Notes: generated from the letters alone by a model not told the origin. Counted from the first letter of the stretch, positions 42,108 to 51,181 are shown. The stretch is DNA of 51,271 bases from an uncultured Acetatifactor sp. (GCA_934394665.1 CAKRRS010000012.1:1-51271); one strand, 5' to 3'. Numbers and translations are program-made.

Positions 42108-43631
42108 ATGAAAAAGATATTACAGAGAATTGGATTGCTGGCAGCGGCGGTGATGCTGCTGTGGGGCTGGCAGGGGATGGAAGCGCAAGCGGCTGACAGC
42201 CCGGAAGACTGGACTGTAGATCTAAGTGGACTAAAAAATTATAATAGTACTTTTACGGGAGTTTCTACTGAATGGAACGGATCTATTCTTAAGGTACGTC
42301 CTATTGAAAGGTTTTGGTTTGCAGAAGCTCCTCACGTTATTTGTTATTATAAAGATGGAGATGGTAGCGAAAAAACATTAAGCGTAAACATGACATGGTC
42401 AGGTGGATTAAATGAGGAATATCATTTTCAATTACCTAAAAATGGAAAGGGACGACTGGTAGTAACAGGTGAAGCAATAGAGATGGGATGGATTAGCGTA
42501 AATACAGAAGATGAATGGCAATTATTCAGTGAAAATGCAACCGATAATTTTTCTTTTGGTGCGAAATGGGACTCTACATATTATAATTCAAACAATACGA
42601 ATATTTCTGTTACTTTTATGGATGAAAAATACAATGAAATCACGAATGTATTTACTGCTCAGATAACAGGAGATACCACCGATTCTGCAGGTACTGTATG
42701 GACTATGGTAAAAGTTGGTTATGCGACAGAGCAGTGTGCACCGGAAGGCAAATATTACATGGACTTAGGGTATGAAGATAAGGTAAATTATTTTCATAAT
42801 CTGCACAGAAATATAGCTTTTTACGTAGTGGAGAATAAAACGATATCCCAAGTGAAAATAGCAGTTGAACCACCGGTAGCCGGGCAATCGCTTCCTTCTG
42901 AATGGCAGATTGGTTCGAAAGGTGTATATGGGAAATTAACATGGCAGAAGAATGGAGTCACAGCAACCGGTAATGCAGATCCTAATTCGGATTATGTTGC
43001 AGAATTGCGTTTATACACGAAAGAAGGCTATACATTTAGTACTGGGGAAGTTACATTTTCTCCTGATGACTATGTTGACAAGGCACAAGAAAATGGTTGC
43101 TTTATATTGACATACAAGTTTACGACCGCTGATATACAGAGAAATGATTCTAATAACGACATATCAAATAAAATACCTGATGAAACAATCAATGAATCAG
43201 TGAGTGATACTTACAGAATCATCAATGGCGCCAGGAGCACCTGGAACGGCAGCACCACCGAAGGCCTGACCATCCGTGGCGACGGCGATTTCGCAAAATT
43301 TGCCGGTGTCCGTGTAGACGGCAACTGGATTCCGGATGCGCACTATGAGGCAAAATCAGGCTCCACCATCGTGACCTTAAAGCCTTCCTATCTGGCATCC
43401 CTGGCAGAGGGTGAACATACCGTGGACATCATGTGGATCGATGATTCCGCAAGCACTACCTTTACTGTGGCTGCAAATACCGCAGCTGCACAGCCGGAGC
43501 TGGACAGCGTGCCCAAGACCGGAGAAGGCGTCAAGGGATGGATGCCGGAGATACTGCTGTTTGTGGCAGCCGCTTTCGTTGTGACAGGGGGATTCTGTCT
43601 GAAAAGAGGAAAATTAATCTGTAAAAAGTAA
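42108..43631 (+). CDS. Wall-anchored surface protein, mosaic, with VPKTGE signal
   Basis: A 507-residue secreted protein. The signal peptide (1-29) ends AQA. Residues about 38-365 are beta-rich with no recognised domain. Residues about 370-460 form the module common in Lachnospiraceae surface proteins (IINGARSTWNGSTTEGLTIR...GSTIVTLKPSYLASL). VPKTGE, a hydrophobic helix and KRGKLICKK give the sortase signal. The DNA is mosaic: about 42225-43215 is clearly A/T-rich, while the two ends match the G/C-richer neighbours, suggesting the central domain was exchanged. It is the last gene of the envelope cluster. Confidence 0.82.
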   Translation: MKKILQRIGLLAAAVMLLWGWQGMEAQAADSPEDWTVDLSGLKNYNSTFTGVSTEWNGSILKVRPIERFWFAEAPHVICYYKDGDGSEKTLSVNMTWSGGLNEEYHFQLPKNGKGRLVVTGEAIEMGWISVNTEDEWQLFSENATDNFSFGAKWDSTYYNSNNTNISVTFMDEKYNEITNVFTAQITGDTTDSAGTVWTMVKVGYATEQCAPEGKYYMDLGYEDKVNYFHNLHRNIAFYVVENKTISQVKIAVEPPVAGQSLPSEWQIGSKGVYGKLTWQKNGVTATGNADPNSDYVAELRLYTKEGYTFSTGEVTFSPDDYVDKAQENGCFILTYKFTTADIQRNDSNNDISNKIPDETINESVSDTYRIINGARSTWNGSTTEGLTIRGDGDFAKFAGVRVDGNWIPDAHYEAKSGSTIVTLKPSYLASLAEGEHTVDIMWIDDSASTTFTVAANTAAAQPELDSVPKTGEGVKGWMPEILLFVAAAFVVTGGFCLKRGKLICKK

Positions 43632-43672
43632 ACTTATGTTAAAATTGTGTAAAAGATAACTGTAATTTTAAA

Positions 43673-43701
43673 TTGACGCATACATGGCTGTCGGATATAC
43701 T
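43673..43701 (+). promoter_or_regulatory. Promoter of the diguanylate cyclase gene
   Basis: TTGACG, a 17-bp spacer, and TATACT. The start codon follows 55 nt later. Confidence 0.75.
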
Positions 43702-43755
43702 GGTAGGAGGATGGTACTGTAGATAGTACGATCAGGAAAGCAGGATCCGGTAGCC

Positions 43756-45075
43756 ATGAGTTTACAAATGAAAGAAACATTATTGATCGTTGATGATTCA
43801 AAATTTCAAAGAGTGGTGATCAGACAGTCTCTGGGGGAGTACTTTAACTTTGCCGAGGCTGTTTCCGGGGAAGAATGTCTGCAGATCATGGAGAAGGAAA
43901 GCAATGCCATCGATCTGGTACTTCTGGATCTGGTGATGCCGGGAATAGACGGTTTTGAGGTACTGCGCCGCAGACAGACGATGGAAGGCTTTAAGGATAC
44001 GCCGGTCATCGTCCTGACGAATACGGAGTCAGTATCTTCCCAGTCAGAGGCCTTTGCCCTGGGGGCGGATGAGTTTATCATCAAGCCGGTGGATGCCCGT
44101 ATTGCACTTTCCCGTATCAATAACACACTGGGAGTGAAGCGCAGACTGCAGAGCAGCAGGGATGAGCAGAAGGCATGGATGACCAGATCCCAGATTGATG
44201 AGCTGACCAGCTTTTTTAATAAAATGACAGTGGAAAAGCTGATCACAAAGACCCTGACAGAACAGGAAGGCGGACAGCATGTCCTGATGGAAATAGATAT
44301 CGACAATTTTAAATCTGTAAATGATATTTATGGACATACCATGGGTGACCATGTGATCAGCGTGATCGCAGGGGTCATATCCTCTCAGTTCCGCAGTACC
44401 GATTACGTAGGGCGTACAGGTGGGGACGAATTTGTGGTACTGATGGCAGACATTCCGTCGAAAGAGATTGCCCTGCTCAAGGCAGAGAATCTGGTCAGCC
44501 TTGTAAAGTATAAAGAGAATTTGTCCATTCCGGAGAATATATCTATCAGTATAGGAATGACATTTTCCGATCCGGAAGATCGTTGCTATGATGACCTGGC
44601 GGCAAAAGCTGATCAGGCACTGTATGTCTCCAAAAAGTCCGGAAAAGGACGCTACAGCGTCTATGGCGAAGAAAACCAGATGCCGGACAGGGAGCTGCAG
44701 GCACTTGTATGGTCGGGTTCCCGGAATGTTACCAGTATGATAGAATTTGCCCTGCCTGATTCCGTGCATATGGAGCAGGTATCTTCGGCAGCAGAGATCA
44801 GAGAACATCTGCAGCAGGTGAAAGGAAAGGAAATCCTGCCGCTTCTGGTAGATGTGTCTGAGGAGGCGGATCAAGGACATGCTATCTGGACGCAGCTGGA
44901 AGAATTGCAGCAAGAACATGCACTGGCGATAACTGCTATCTGCAGGGAGGGGAATCTGGCGCAGATGAAATGTGCATTGGAGACGGAAGGAGTTCAGGAT
45001 CTTCTGCTGGCTCCGTTAGAGGCCAATGTCCTGAAACGCCGGGTGAAGGTCTGGATGCAAAATTGCAAGCTGTGA
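43756..45075 (+). CDS. Diguanylate cyclase, REC-GGDEF with C-terminal REC-like domain
   Basis: A 439-residue protein. An N-terminal receiver (residues 5-125) has Asp58 in LLDLVMPG and Lys in IIKPVD. A GGDEF domain follows (160-310): RSTD (213-216) five residues before GGDEF (222-226) is a complete inhibitory I-site, and GGDEF itself is intact. It should make c-di-GMP from GTP with product inhibition. Residues about 340-435 look like a second, degenerate receiver (LPLLVDVS). PleD has REC-REC-GGDEF, so this order is unusual. The ribosome binding site is weak. Confidence 0.88.
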   Translation: MSLQMKETLLIVDDSKFQRVVIRQSLGEYFNFAEAVSGEECLQIMEKESNAIDLVLLDLVMPGIDGFEVLRRRQTMEGFKDTPVIVLTNTESVSSQSEAFALGADEFIIKPVDARIALSRINNTLGVKRRLQSSRDEQKAWMTRSQIDELTSFFNKMTVEKLITKTLTEQEGGQHVLMEIDIDNFKSVNDIYGHTMGDHVISVIAGVISSQFRSTDYVGRTGGDEFVVLMADIPSKEIALLKAENLVSLVKYKENLSIPENISISIGMTFSDPEDRCYDDLAAKADQALYVSKKSGKGRYSVYGEENQMPDRELQALVWSGSRNVTSMIEFALPDSVHMEQVSSAAEIREHLQQVKGKEILPLLVDVSEEADQGHAIWTQLEELQQEHALAITAICREGNLAQMKCALETEGVQDLLLAPLEANVLKRRVKVWMQNCKL

Positions 45076-45091
45076 TAAAATCTGTTATAAT
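45063..45091 (+). promoter_or_regulatory. Promoter of rarA inside the end of the cyclase gene
   Basis: TTGCAA, a 17-bp spacer, and TGTTATAAT (perfect extended -10). It begins in the last codons of the cyclase and ends against its terminator. Confidence 0.65.
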
Positions 45092-45092
45092 T

Positions 45093-45129
45093 GACTGGGG
45101 CATGTCATAGAATATGCTTCAGTCTTTTT
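45093..45129 (+). terminator. Terminator of the diguanylate cyclase gene
   Basis: GACTGGGGCAT pairs with ATGCTTCAGTC (11 bp with two G-U pairs) across 10 nt, followed by TTTTT. A rarA transcript starting near 45098 would lack most of the 5' arm and escape it. Confidence 0.7.
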
Positions 45130-45163
45130 GTATTTTGGTAATAGGAACAGAGGATGTAACACT

Positions 45164-46513
45164 ATGGATTTGTTTGAATACATGAGAAGCACCAATATGG
45201 AAAAGGAAGCGCCCCTGGCGGCGAGAATGCGTCCCAGAACTCTGGATGAGGTTGTAGGGCAGGAGCATATCATCGGCAAGGACAAGCTTCTGTACCGTGC
45301 CATTAAGGCGGACAAGATCAGTTCCATTATTTTTTACGGACCACCCGGCACCGGCAAGACGACGCTGGCGAAGGTGATAGCAAATACCACCAGTGCCGAA
45401 TTCCAGCAGATCAATGCCACTGTGGCAGGGAAAAAGGATATGGAAGAAGTGGTGGCGAAGGCGAAGGAACTGCAGGGAATGTACGGAAAGCATACGATTC
45501 TGTTCATTGACGAGATCCACCGCTTTAATAAAGGGCAGCAGGACTATCTGCTTCCTTATGTGGAAGACGGCACGATCATTCTGATCGGAGCTACTACGGA
45601 GAATCCCTATTTTGAGGTAAACGGGGCTTTGATCTCCCGTTCTGTGATCTTTGAACTGAAGCCGATCCCGAAGGAAGCTATCAAAGAGCTTCTGGAAAAG
45701 GCAGTGTATGACACGGACCGGGGCATGGGAGCCTATAACGGTACCATAGACGAGGATGCGCTGGATTTCCTGGCGGACATCTCCGGCGGAGATGCCAGAC
45801 ATGCACTGAATGCCATTGAACTGGGCATCATGACCACAGAGCCGGGACCGGACGGCAAGATCCACATTACACTGGATGTGGCGCAGCAGTGCATTCAGAA
45901 GAGAGCGGCAAGGTACGATAAAAACGGAGACAACCATTACGATACCATTTCCGCATTTATCAAAAGTATGCGGGGGTCTGACCCGGATGCGGCGGTCTAT
46001 TATCTGGCCAGAATGCTGAATGCCGGAGAGAGTGTGACCTTTATCGCAAGGCGTATCATGATCTGCGCATCGGAGGATGTGGGAAATGCGGATCCGCAGG
46101 CACTGGTGGTGGCAGTAAATGCTTCTCTGGCGGTGGAAAGAGTGGGGATGCCGGAGGCACAGATCATTCTGGCACAGGCAGTGACCTATATTGCCACGGC
46201 ACCCAAGAGCAACCGCAGCTGTGAAGCCGTATTTCAGGCTATGCGGGAGGTACAGGCTACCGGGGATCTGCCCATACCTGCACATCTTCAGGATGCACAC
46301 TATAAAGGAGCAGCGAAATTGGGACACGGAACAGGATATAAATATGCACATGATTATCCGAATGATTATGTGGAACAGCAATATCTGCCCTATGAATTAA
46401 GCGGCAGGGAGTTCTATCAGCCCTCAGGCAATGGCTATGAAGTGAAGATCAGAGAGCATATGGCAAGAATCAAAAAAGAAGCCGCAGAGGCTTCTTCTGA
46501 GAACAAAGAATGA
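45164..46513 (+). CDS. rarA: Replication-associated recombination protein RarA
   Basis: A 449-residue AAA+ ATPase of the RarA/MgsA/WRNIP1 family. The N-terminus reads RMRPRTLDEVVGQEH; Walker A is GPPGTGKTT (59-67) and Walker B is FIDEIHRFNK. GATTENP forms sensor 1. The C-terminal clamp-loader-like and tetramer domain has YHAP-like LKNRSC variants (APKSNRSCEAV) and the closing LPYELSGREFYQP. It acts at stalled forks and gaps. The start was set at MDLFEYMRS behind AGAGG. The terminator sits in the tail of the opposing gene. Confidence 0.95.
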   Translation: MDLFEYMRSTNMEKEAPLAARMRPRTLDEVVGQEHIIGKDKLLYRAIKADKISSIIFYGPPGTGKTTLAKVIANTTSAEFQQINATVAGKKDMEEVVAKAKELQGMYGKHTILFIDEIHRFNKGQQDYLLPYVEDGTIILIGATTENPYFEVNGALISRSVIFELKPIPKEAIKELLEKAVYDTDRGMGAYNGTIDEDALDFLADISGGDARHALNAIELGIMTTEPGPDGKIHITLDVAQQCIQKRAARYDKNGDNHYDTISAFIKSMRGSDPDAAVYYLARMLNAGESVTFIARRIMICASEDVGNADPQALVVAVNASLAVERVGMPEAQIILAQAVTYIATAPKSNRSCEAVFQAMREVQATGDLPIPAHLQDAHYKGAAKLGHGTGYKYAHDYPNDYVEQQYLPYELSGREFYQPSGNGYEVKIREHMARIKKEAAEASSENKE

Positions 46514-46525
46514 TAGAATCGTAAG

Positions 46526-46566
46526 ATACCTGATTGCGGAATTAGAACAACTCCGTAATCAGGTAT
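46526..46566. terminator. Shared terminator of rarA and DUF4364
   Basis: ATACCTGATTGCGGA pairs with TCCGTAATCAGGTAT, with one mismatch. The 3' arm lies in the last codons of the opposing gene. Confidence 0.65.
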
Positions 46567-47057
46567 TTGTATATTTCCTGGTTTTTCTTCTGCCAGTTGT
46601 CGCAGATGGCGGCTGCGGTTTCCTCCACGGGAACGGACAGGGTGATGTCCACCAGATTGATGCCGCGGTCCTTGGCTACCAGATGCGCTTCGAATTCTCC
46701 GGAAGTGGATTTATAGTAGTCTCCCAGCACGGACACTTCGTTTCGCAGCTTGAATTCGTTTTCCCGGAAAAAGTTATCGATTTCTTCCTTGATCGTATCT
46801 CCAATCCTGTTTTCAAAAAAGTTCAGAGTTTCCTTTCCTTCCGGGGTGATGGACAGGTGGGTACGGTTGCGGATGGACTGTGCAGCAATCATTCCGGCAT
46901 CTGTCAGCTCATTGATGACCTGCTGCAGGGTCAGAAAATTTGTATATTCTTTTCCCAGAATAAAATCACTGAGCTGCGCTGTGGTAAGCGGAAAGCTGAC
47001 ACGGTTCAGCATATAGAGAACAATTAGTTTATATAAAGTAAGCGGATCTTGCAACAT
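46542..47057 (-). CDS. DUF4364 family protein (winged-helix-like)
   Basis: A 171-residue protein of the DUF4364 family, widely conserved in Clostridia. Residues 1-85 resemble a winged helix (LTTAQLSDFIL, NELTDAGMIAAQS, THLSITPEGKETLNFF, much as in PadR-like regulators). The C-terminal half is a mixed alpha/beta region of unknown role. Probably a transcription factor, but no operator was found. The start ATG has AAAGG at about 10 nt. Own promoter at 47096-47123. Confidence 0.8.
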   Translation of the reverse strand: MLQDPLTLYKLIVLYMLNRVSFPLTTAQLSDFILGKEYTNFLTLQQVINELTDAGMIAAQSIRNRTHLSITPEGKETLNFFENRIGDTIKEEIDNFFRENEFKLRNEVSVLGDYYKSTSGEFEAHLVAKDRGINLVDITLSVPVEETAAAICDNWQKKNQEIYKYLITELF

Positions 47058-47095
47058 GATGTGGTAACCTTTCTGATGAATTCATAATACTTAAA

Positions 47096-47123
47096 TTTAT
47101 AATAATTATATTTGAAAATGCAA
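47096..47123 (-). promoter_or_regulatory. Promoter of the DUF4364 gene
   Basis: On the minus strand TTGCAT, a 16-bp spacer, and TATAAA. Confidence 0.5.
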
Positions 47124-47155
47124 GCATTTTTGTCGAAAACGACTGCTTCCATTTT
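47115..47155 (-). terminator. Hairpin after the radical-SAM gene
   Basis: AAAATG plus AAGCA pairs with TGCTT plus CATTTT, and GTCG/CGAC closes a 4-nt loop above an internal bulge. Only four T follow on the minus strand, so it is a plausible but modest terminator. It overlaps the -35 box of the next promoter. Confidence 0.5.
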
Positions 47156-47168
47156 GATTCAAATATTT

Positions 47169-48134
47169 TCACGTATCATCCGGGCGGTACAGTTCACCCT
47201 GACGTACGCCTTGCTCTTTCATGCGGCGATGCAGTGAGTTCAGGACATTTCGCTTATCCAGACTCCAGGTCGGCGCAATCAGCAGATCTTTTGGACCATC
47301 GCCGGTGACACGGTGGATCACAATATCCGGCGACAGGTGCACGAGACAGGAGATGACCAGATCCAGATAATGATCCAGGGTCAGGGTCTCGAATTTACCT
47401 TCCAGATAATCCTTCGCCAGGTCAGTATCTTTTAACACATGCAATAACTGCAATTTGATACCGAATGGAGCAATACGGTTCAGATATTCCATGGTCTTAA
47501 GCACCTGAGCATCAGTCTCTCCGGGGAGCCCCAGAATCGTATGTACAATAAACGGAATCTGCAAAGCATGCAGATCGGAGCAGGCTTTTTCAAAACAGGA
47601 CAAGGGATAGCCTCTGCGGATATAGCGTGCCGTGGCATCGTGGATCGTCTGCAATCCCAACTCAATCCAGAGGAATTTATCGGGATATTCGTTCTTAAGC
47701 TTTGCGAGCAATGTCAGTACGTCAGACCCCAGACAGTCCGGTCTGGTGGCGATGGAGATGCCACAGATATTTGGATAATCCAGAGCAGAACGATACACCT
47801 CTTCCAGATAGGGGAGAGGCGCATAGGTATTGGTATAGGCCTGAAAATAAGCAATCAGGTTATGACCGGTTACCTTATCGCCGAACCTGGTCATGCTTTC
47901 CTCGATTTGTTCCTCCATGGTCTTGCCGGCAATATCCACGGCAAAATCTCCGCTGCCGCCGAGACTACAGAAGATACAGCCCCGAGTACCCAGGGTACCG
48001 TCCCGATTGGGACAGGACATCCGGGCATTCAGGGCTATTTTGTAACATTTATGGTGAAACGTATTTTTACAATAGGAATCCAGAGAGTAGTAGGGCTTAC
48101 CGTGCCAGCCTCCGGAGAGATGCGTCTGATTCAT
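47169..48134 (-). CDS. Radical SAM protein, YhcC family (TIGR01212)
   Basis: A 321-residue radical-SAM enzyme. The 4Fe-4S motif is in SCPNRDGTLGTRGCIFC, the unusual spacing typical of YhcC. The SAM-binding ISIATRPD, LWIELGLQT and VHTILGLPGE segments follow. The reaction is unknown; the family is found beside redox and tRNA-modification genes in other bacteria. It begins 5 bp after the malic enzyme stop with no clear ribosome binding site, so translational coupling is likely. Confidence 0.9.
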   Translation of the reverse strand: MNQTHLSGGWHGKPYYSLDSYCKNTFHHKCYKIALNARMSCPNRDGTLGTRGCIFCSLGGSGDFAVDIAGKTMEEQIEESMTRFGDKVTGHNLIAYFQAYTNTYAPLPYLEEVYRSALDYPNICGISIATRPDCLGSDVLTLLAKLKNEYPDKFLWIELGLQTIHDATARYIRRGYPLSCFEKACSDLHALQIPFIVHTILGLPGETDAQVLKTMEYLNRIAPFGIKLQLLHVLKDTDLAKDYLEGKFETLTLDHYLDLVISCLVHLSPDIVIHRVTGDGPKDLLIAPTWSLDKRNVLNSLHRRMKEQGVRQGELYRPDDT

Positions 48135-48139
48135 CGGCG

Positions 48140-49294
48140 CTATTGGCGGATATGGCTTTTAACGGCATTTGCCACAACTTCAGCCACCTGAGGATCAAAA
48201 GCTTCCGGCATGATGTTGTCATCGGAAAGCTTGTCAGCAGGTACCAGACCGGCGATAGCTTCTGCGGCAGCCAGCTTCATTTCTTCTGTGATCTGGGTAG
48301 CACGACCCTCCAGAGCACCCTTGAAGATACCGGGGAATGCCACAACGTTGTTCACCTGGTTCGGAAAATCGCTGCGTCCGGTTCCAACCACACGTGCACC
48401 GGCAGCTTTGGCTACATCCGGCATGATCTCGGGAACGGGATTTGCCATGGCAAATAAAATGGAATCATGATTCATGGATGCCACCATCTCGGGAGTGACA
48501 ATGTTAGGAGCGGAGACACCGATGAAGATATCGGCACCCTTCAGTGCATCTGCAAGAGTTCCGGTCTCATTGTTTAAGTTAGTGACTTCGGTCATCTTTT
48601 TCTGCATCCAGTTTAAGCCCTTGGTATCTTTGGAGACGATACCTACCTTATCACACATGATGATATTGGGGAAACCGTAGGTCAGTAACAGCTTGGTGAT
48701 AGCTACGCCTGCGCTTCCGGCACCGTTTACCACGACGCGGCAGTCTTCCTTTTTCTTGCCGACTACTTTCAGGGCATTGATGACACCGGCGAGAACGACG
48801 ATGGCGGTACCGTGCTGGTCGTCATGGAATACGGGGATGTCCAGGATCTGCTTCAGACGTTCCTCGATTTCAAAACAACGGGGAGCACTGATGTCTTCCA
48901 GGTTGATGCCGCCAAATCCCGGAGCCAGATAAGTGACAGCCTTGATGATCTCTTCGGTATCCTGGGTATCCAGGCAGATGGGAACGGCGTTGACATTACC
49001 GAATTCTTTAAAGAGGACTGCCTTGCCTTCCATAACGGGCATTGCTGCGTAGGGACCGATGTTGCCAAGTCCCAGGACTGCACTTCCGTCGGATACGACA
49101 GCGACGGTATTGGCTTTCATGGTATATTTATAAGCAGCTTCTTTGTCCTGTGCGATTACTTTGCAGGGTTCCGCAACACCGGGAGTATAGGCAGTCGCCA
49201 GATCTTCACGGGTCTTCACGGGAGTCTTGGATACGGTCTCTAATTTGCCGTTCCATTTTTCATGCATCAGTAACGCTTTTTCATTGGTTGTCAT
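48140..49294 (-). CDS. NAD(P)-dependent malic enzyme
   Basis: A 384-residue short-form malic enzyme. It decarboxylates malate to pyruvate with reduction of NAD(P). TAYTPGVAEPC begins the catalytic domain, DGSAVLGLGNIGP holds the catalytic Lys region, FHDDQHGTAIV binds the metal, and NGAGSAGVAITK is the dinucleotide-binding loop. ANPVPEI is conserved. The start follows GAGAGG. It is the first gene of an operon with the radical-SAM gene. The 49295-49682 gap upstream holds its promoter region and that of rho. Confidence 0.95.
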   Translation of the reverse strand: MTTNEKALLMHEKWNGKLETVSKTPVKTREDLATAYTPGVAEPCKVIAQDKEAAYKYTMKANTVAVVSDGSAVLGLGNIGPYAAMPVMEGKAVLFKEFGNVNAVPICLDTQDTEEIIKAVTYLAPGFGGINLEDISAPRCFEIEERLKQILDIPVFHDDQHGTAIVVLAGVINALKVVGKKKEDCRVVVNGAGSAGVAITKLLLTYGFPNIIMCDKVGIVSKDTKGLNWMQKKMTEVTNLNNETGTLADALKGADIFIGVSAPNIVTPEMVASMNHDSILFAMANPVPEIMPDVAKAAGARVVGTGRSDFPNQVNNVVAFPGIFKGALEGRATQITEEMKLAAAEAIAGLVPADKLSDDNIMPEAFDPQVAEVVANAVKSHIRQ

Positions 49295-49454
49295 GACAAT
49301 ACCTCTCTTGATTTGTTATAGTATGTTCTTATAATTATAATATCCGGCGCTTTTCATACGATGGTAATGAACTATAATTTTGCTGTTTCCGGAAATCTGT
49401 CGTAAATCTGTCTGTTTACAATCGTGACAACATTTACAACACAACTAATAGTAA

Positions 49455-49463
49455 TGATATAAT
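49455..49463 (+). promoter_or_regulatory. Extended -10 promoter of rho
   Basis: TGATATAAT, with a weak TTACAA -35 about 18 bp upstream. It would give a leader of about 210 nt. A second TATAAT at 49540-49545, with only TTCCTA at 17 bp, is another candidate. Rho leaders often hold autoregulatory sites; none was identified. Confidence 0.5.
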
Positions 49464-49682
49464 AGAAACGAGTTCTTCGCAAGGATTTACGGAAAATAAA
49501 AAAATAATTTTGGGACTTCCTATTTTTGAAAAAATATATTATAATAGTTCCAGATGCAGTTTTAATATCTTTATAAATCAACTGACATGTCACGATAGAT
49601 CGGATGTAACCCCCTTAGTTAACAGTTTACAGGCTTTACACACATAGGTAAATGCTTTAGTTTTATTTCATAGGAGGAGTAT

Positions 49683-51173
49683 ATGAGAGAAAAATATGAA
49701 TCGCTTGCATTAGTTCAACTGAAAGAACTGGCAAAAGTACGTGGCCTGAAGGGAACTTCCACGATGAAAAAGGCGGAGATCGTAGAAGCCATGCTGGCAG
49801 AAGACGAACGTCTGAAGAAAGAGGAAGAGGCCAAAGCAGCTGCGGCAAGAGCGGAAGCTGCCAAAAGTGAAGAAGCACAGAAGCAGGAGAGAACGGATCG
49901 TCCTGTCAGACAGGGAAATTACAGACAGAATCGTCCGGAAGGCGGAACCGACAATGTAGGAGCCAGAAGTGAGGCTTATACCAAGGAGCGTACCTTCAAT
50001 CCGAACAATGTGGCATACGATGAAAGCCAGTATCCCAAGGAACTTGACAGTGGTATTGAAGCAAGTGGTATTCTGGAAGTTATGCCGGACGGTTACGGAT
50101 TTATCCGCTGTGAGAATTACATGCCCGGTGAGAATGATGTCTATGTGGCACCCAGCCAGATCCGTCGTTTCGGACTGAAGACCGGTGATATCTTAAAAGG
50201 AAACAAGAGAATCAAGACCCAGCAGGAGAAGTTCAGTGCACTGCTGTTTGTCAAGAGCATCAACGGCTACACCGTGGAAGAGTCTGCCAAGAGAATGGCA
50301 TTTGAGGATATGACACCGATCTTCCCGGATGAGCGTATCAAGATGGAGACGCCCGGATGCAGCGTAGCAATGAGAGTCATGGATCTGGTCAGCCCTGTCG
50401 GTAAGGGACAGCGTGGTATGATCGTATCCCCGCCTAAGGCAGGTAAGACCACTTTACTGAAGGAAGTGGCAAAGTCCATTTTAAGCAGTAATCCCAAGAT
50501 GCATATGCTGATCCTGCTGATTGATGAACGTCCGGAGGAAGTTACCGATATTAAGGAAGCTATCCATGGTGACAATGTAGAAGTTATTTATTCTACCTTC
50601 GACGAATTGCCCGAACATCATAAGAGAGTATCCGAGATGGTCATCGAGCGTGCGAAACGTCTCGTAGAGCATAAAAAGGATGTAGTAATCCTGCTTGACA
50701 GTATTACCCGTCTGACCCGTGCGTATAACCTGGTGGTTCCTCCCAGCGGACGTACCCTGTCCGGTGGTCTGGATCCTGCGGCACTGCATATGCCGAAGCG
50801 GTTTTTCGGTGCAGCGCGTAATATGCGTGAGGGTGGCAGCCTGACGATCCTGGCAACCGCGCTGGTAGAGACCGGAAGCAAGATGGATGATGTCGTATAC
50901 GAGGAATTCAAAGGTACCGGTAATATGGAAATGGTTCTGGACAGAAAACTGTCCGAGAAGCGCATCTTCCCTGCCATCGATCTGGCAAAGTCCGGTACCA
51001 GAAGAGAAGACCTGCTGTTGACGCCGGAAGAACTGGAAGCTATCAATGTTATGCGTAAGGCTTTGAACGGATTAAAGCCGGATGAAGCAACTGACCGGAT
51101 CCTCGATATGTTCTCACATACACGGAATAACATAGAATTCGTGAACATGGTGAAGAAAAATAAGTTTATCTAA
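49683..51173 (+). CDS. rho: Transcription termination factor Rho
   Basis: A 496-residue Rho hexamer helicase. The N-terminal domain is followed by an extension (about 45-110) rich in Glu, Ala and Lys, then in Arg, Gln and Asn; it is longer than in E. coli Rho. The RNA-binding cold-shock-like domain contains GYGFIRCENYMPGENDVYV. The ATPase has PPKAGKTT (Walker A, Lys255), LIDERPEEVTDI and the Q-loop/R-loop segments GGLDPAALHMPKRF. The start follows AGGAGG at 5 nt. It stands alone here; in related genomes rpmE often follows. Confidence 0.96.
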   Translation: MREKYESLALVQLKELAKVRGLKGTSTMKKAEIVEAMLAEDERLKKEEEAKAAAARAEAAKSEEAQKQERTDRPVRQGNYRQNRPEGGTDNVGARSEAYTKERTFNPNNVAYDESQYPKELDSGIEASGILEVMPDGYGFIRCENYMPGENDVYVAPSQIRRFGLKTGDILKGNKRIKTQQEKFSALLFVKSINGYTVEESAKRMAFEDMTPIFPDERIKMETPGCSVAMRVMDLVSPVGKGQRGMIVSPPKAGKTTLLKEVAKSILSSNPKMHMLILLIDERPEEVTDIKEAIHGDNVEVIYSTFDELPEHHKRVSEMVIERAKRLVEHKKDVVILLDSITRLTRAYNLVVPPSGRTLSGGLDPAALHMPKRFFGAARNMREGGSLTILATALVETGSKMDDVVYEEFKGTGNMEMVLDRKLSEKRIFPAIDLAKSGTRREDLLLTPEELEAINVMRKALNGLKPDEATDRILDMFSHTRNNIEFVNMVKKNKFI

Positions 51174-51181
51174 AAATATAC

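Noticed and set aside
45119..46381. A 420-codon frame antisense to rarA
   Set aside because: It is a shadow of the codon pattern of rarA, with no family motif and no start signals.
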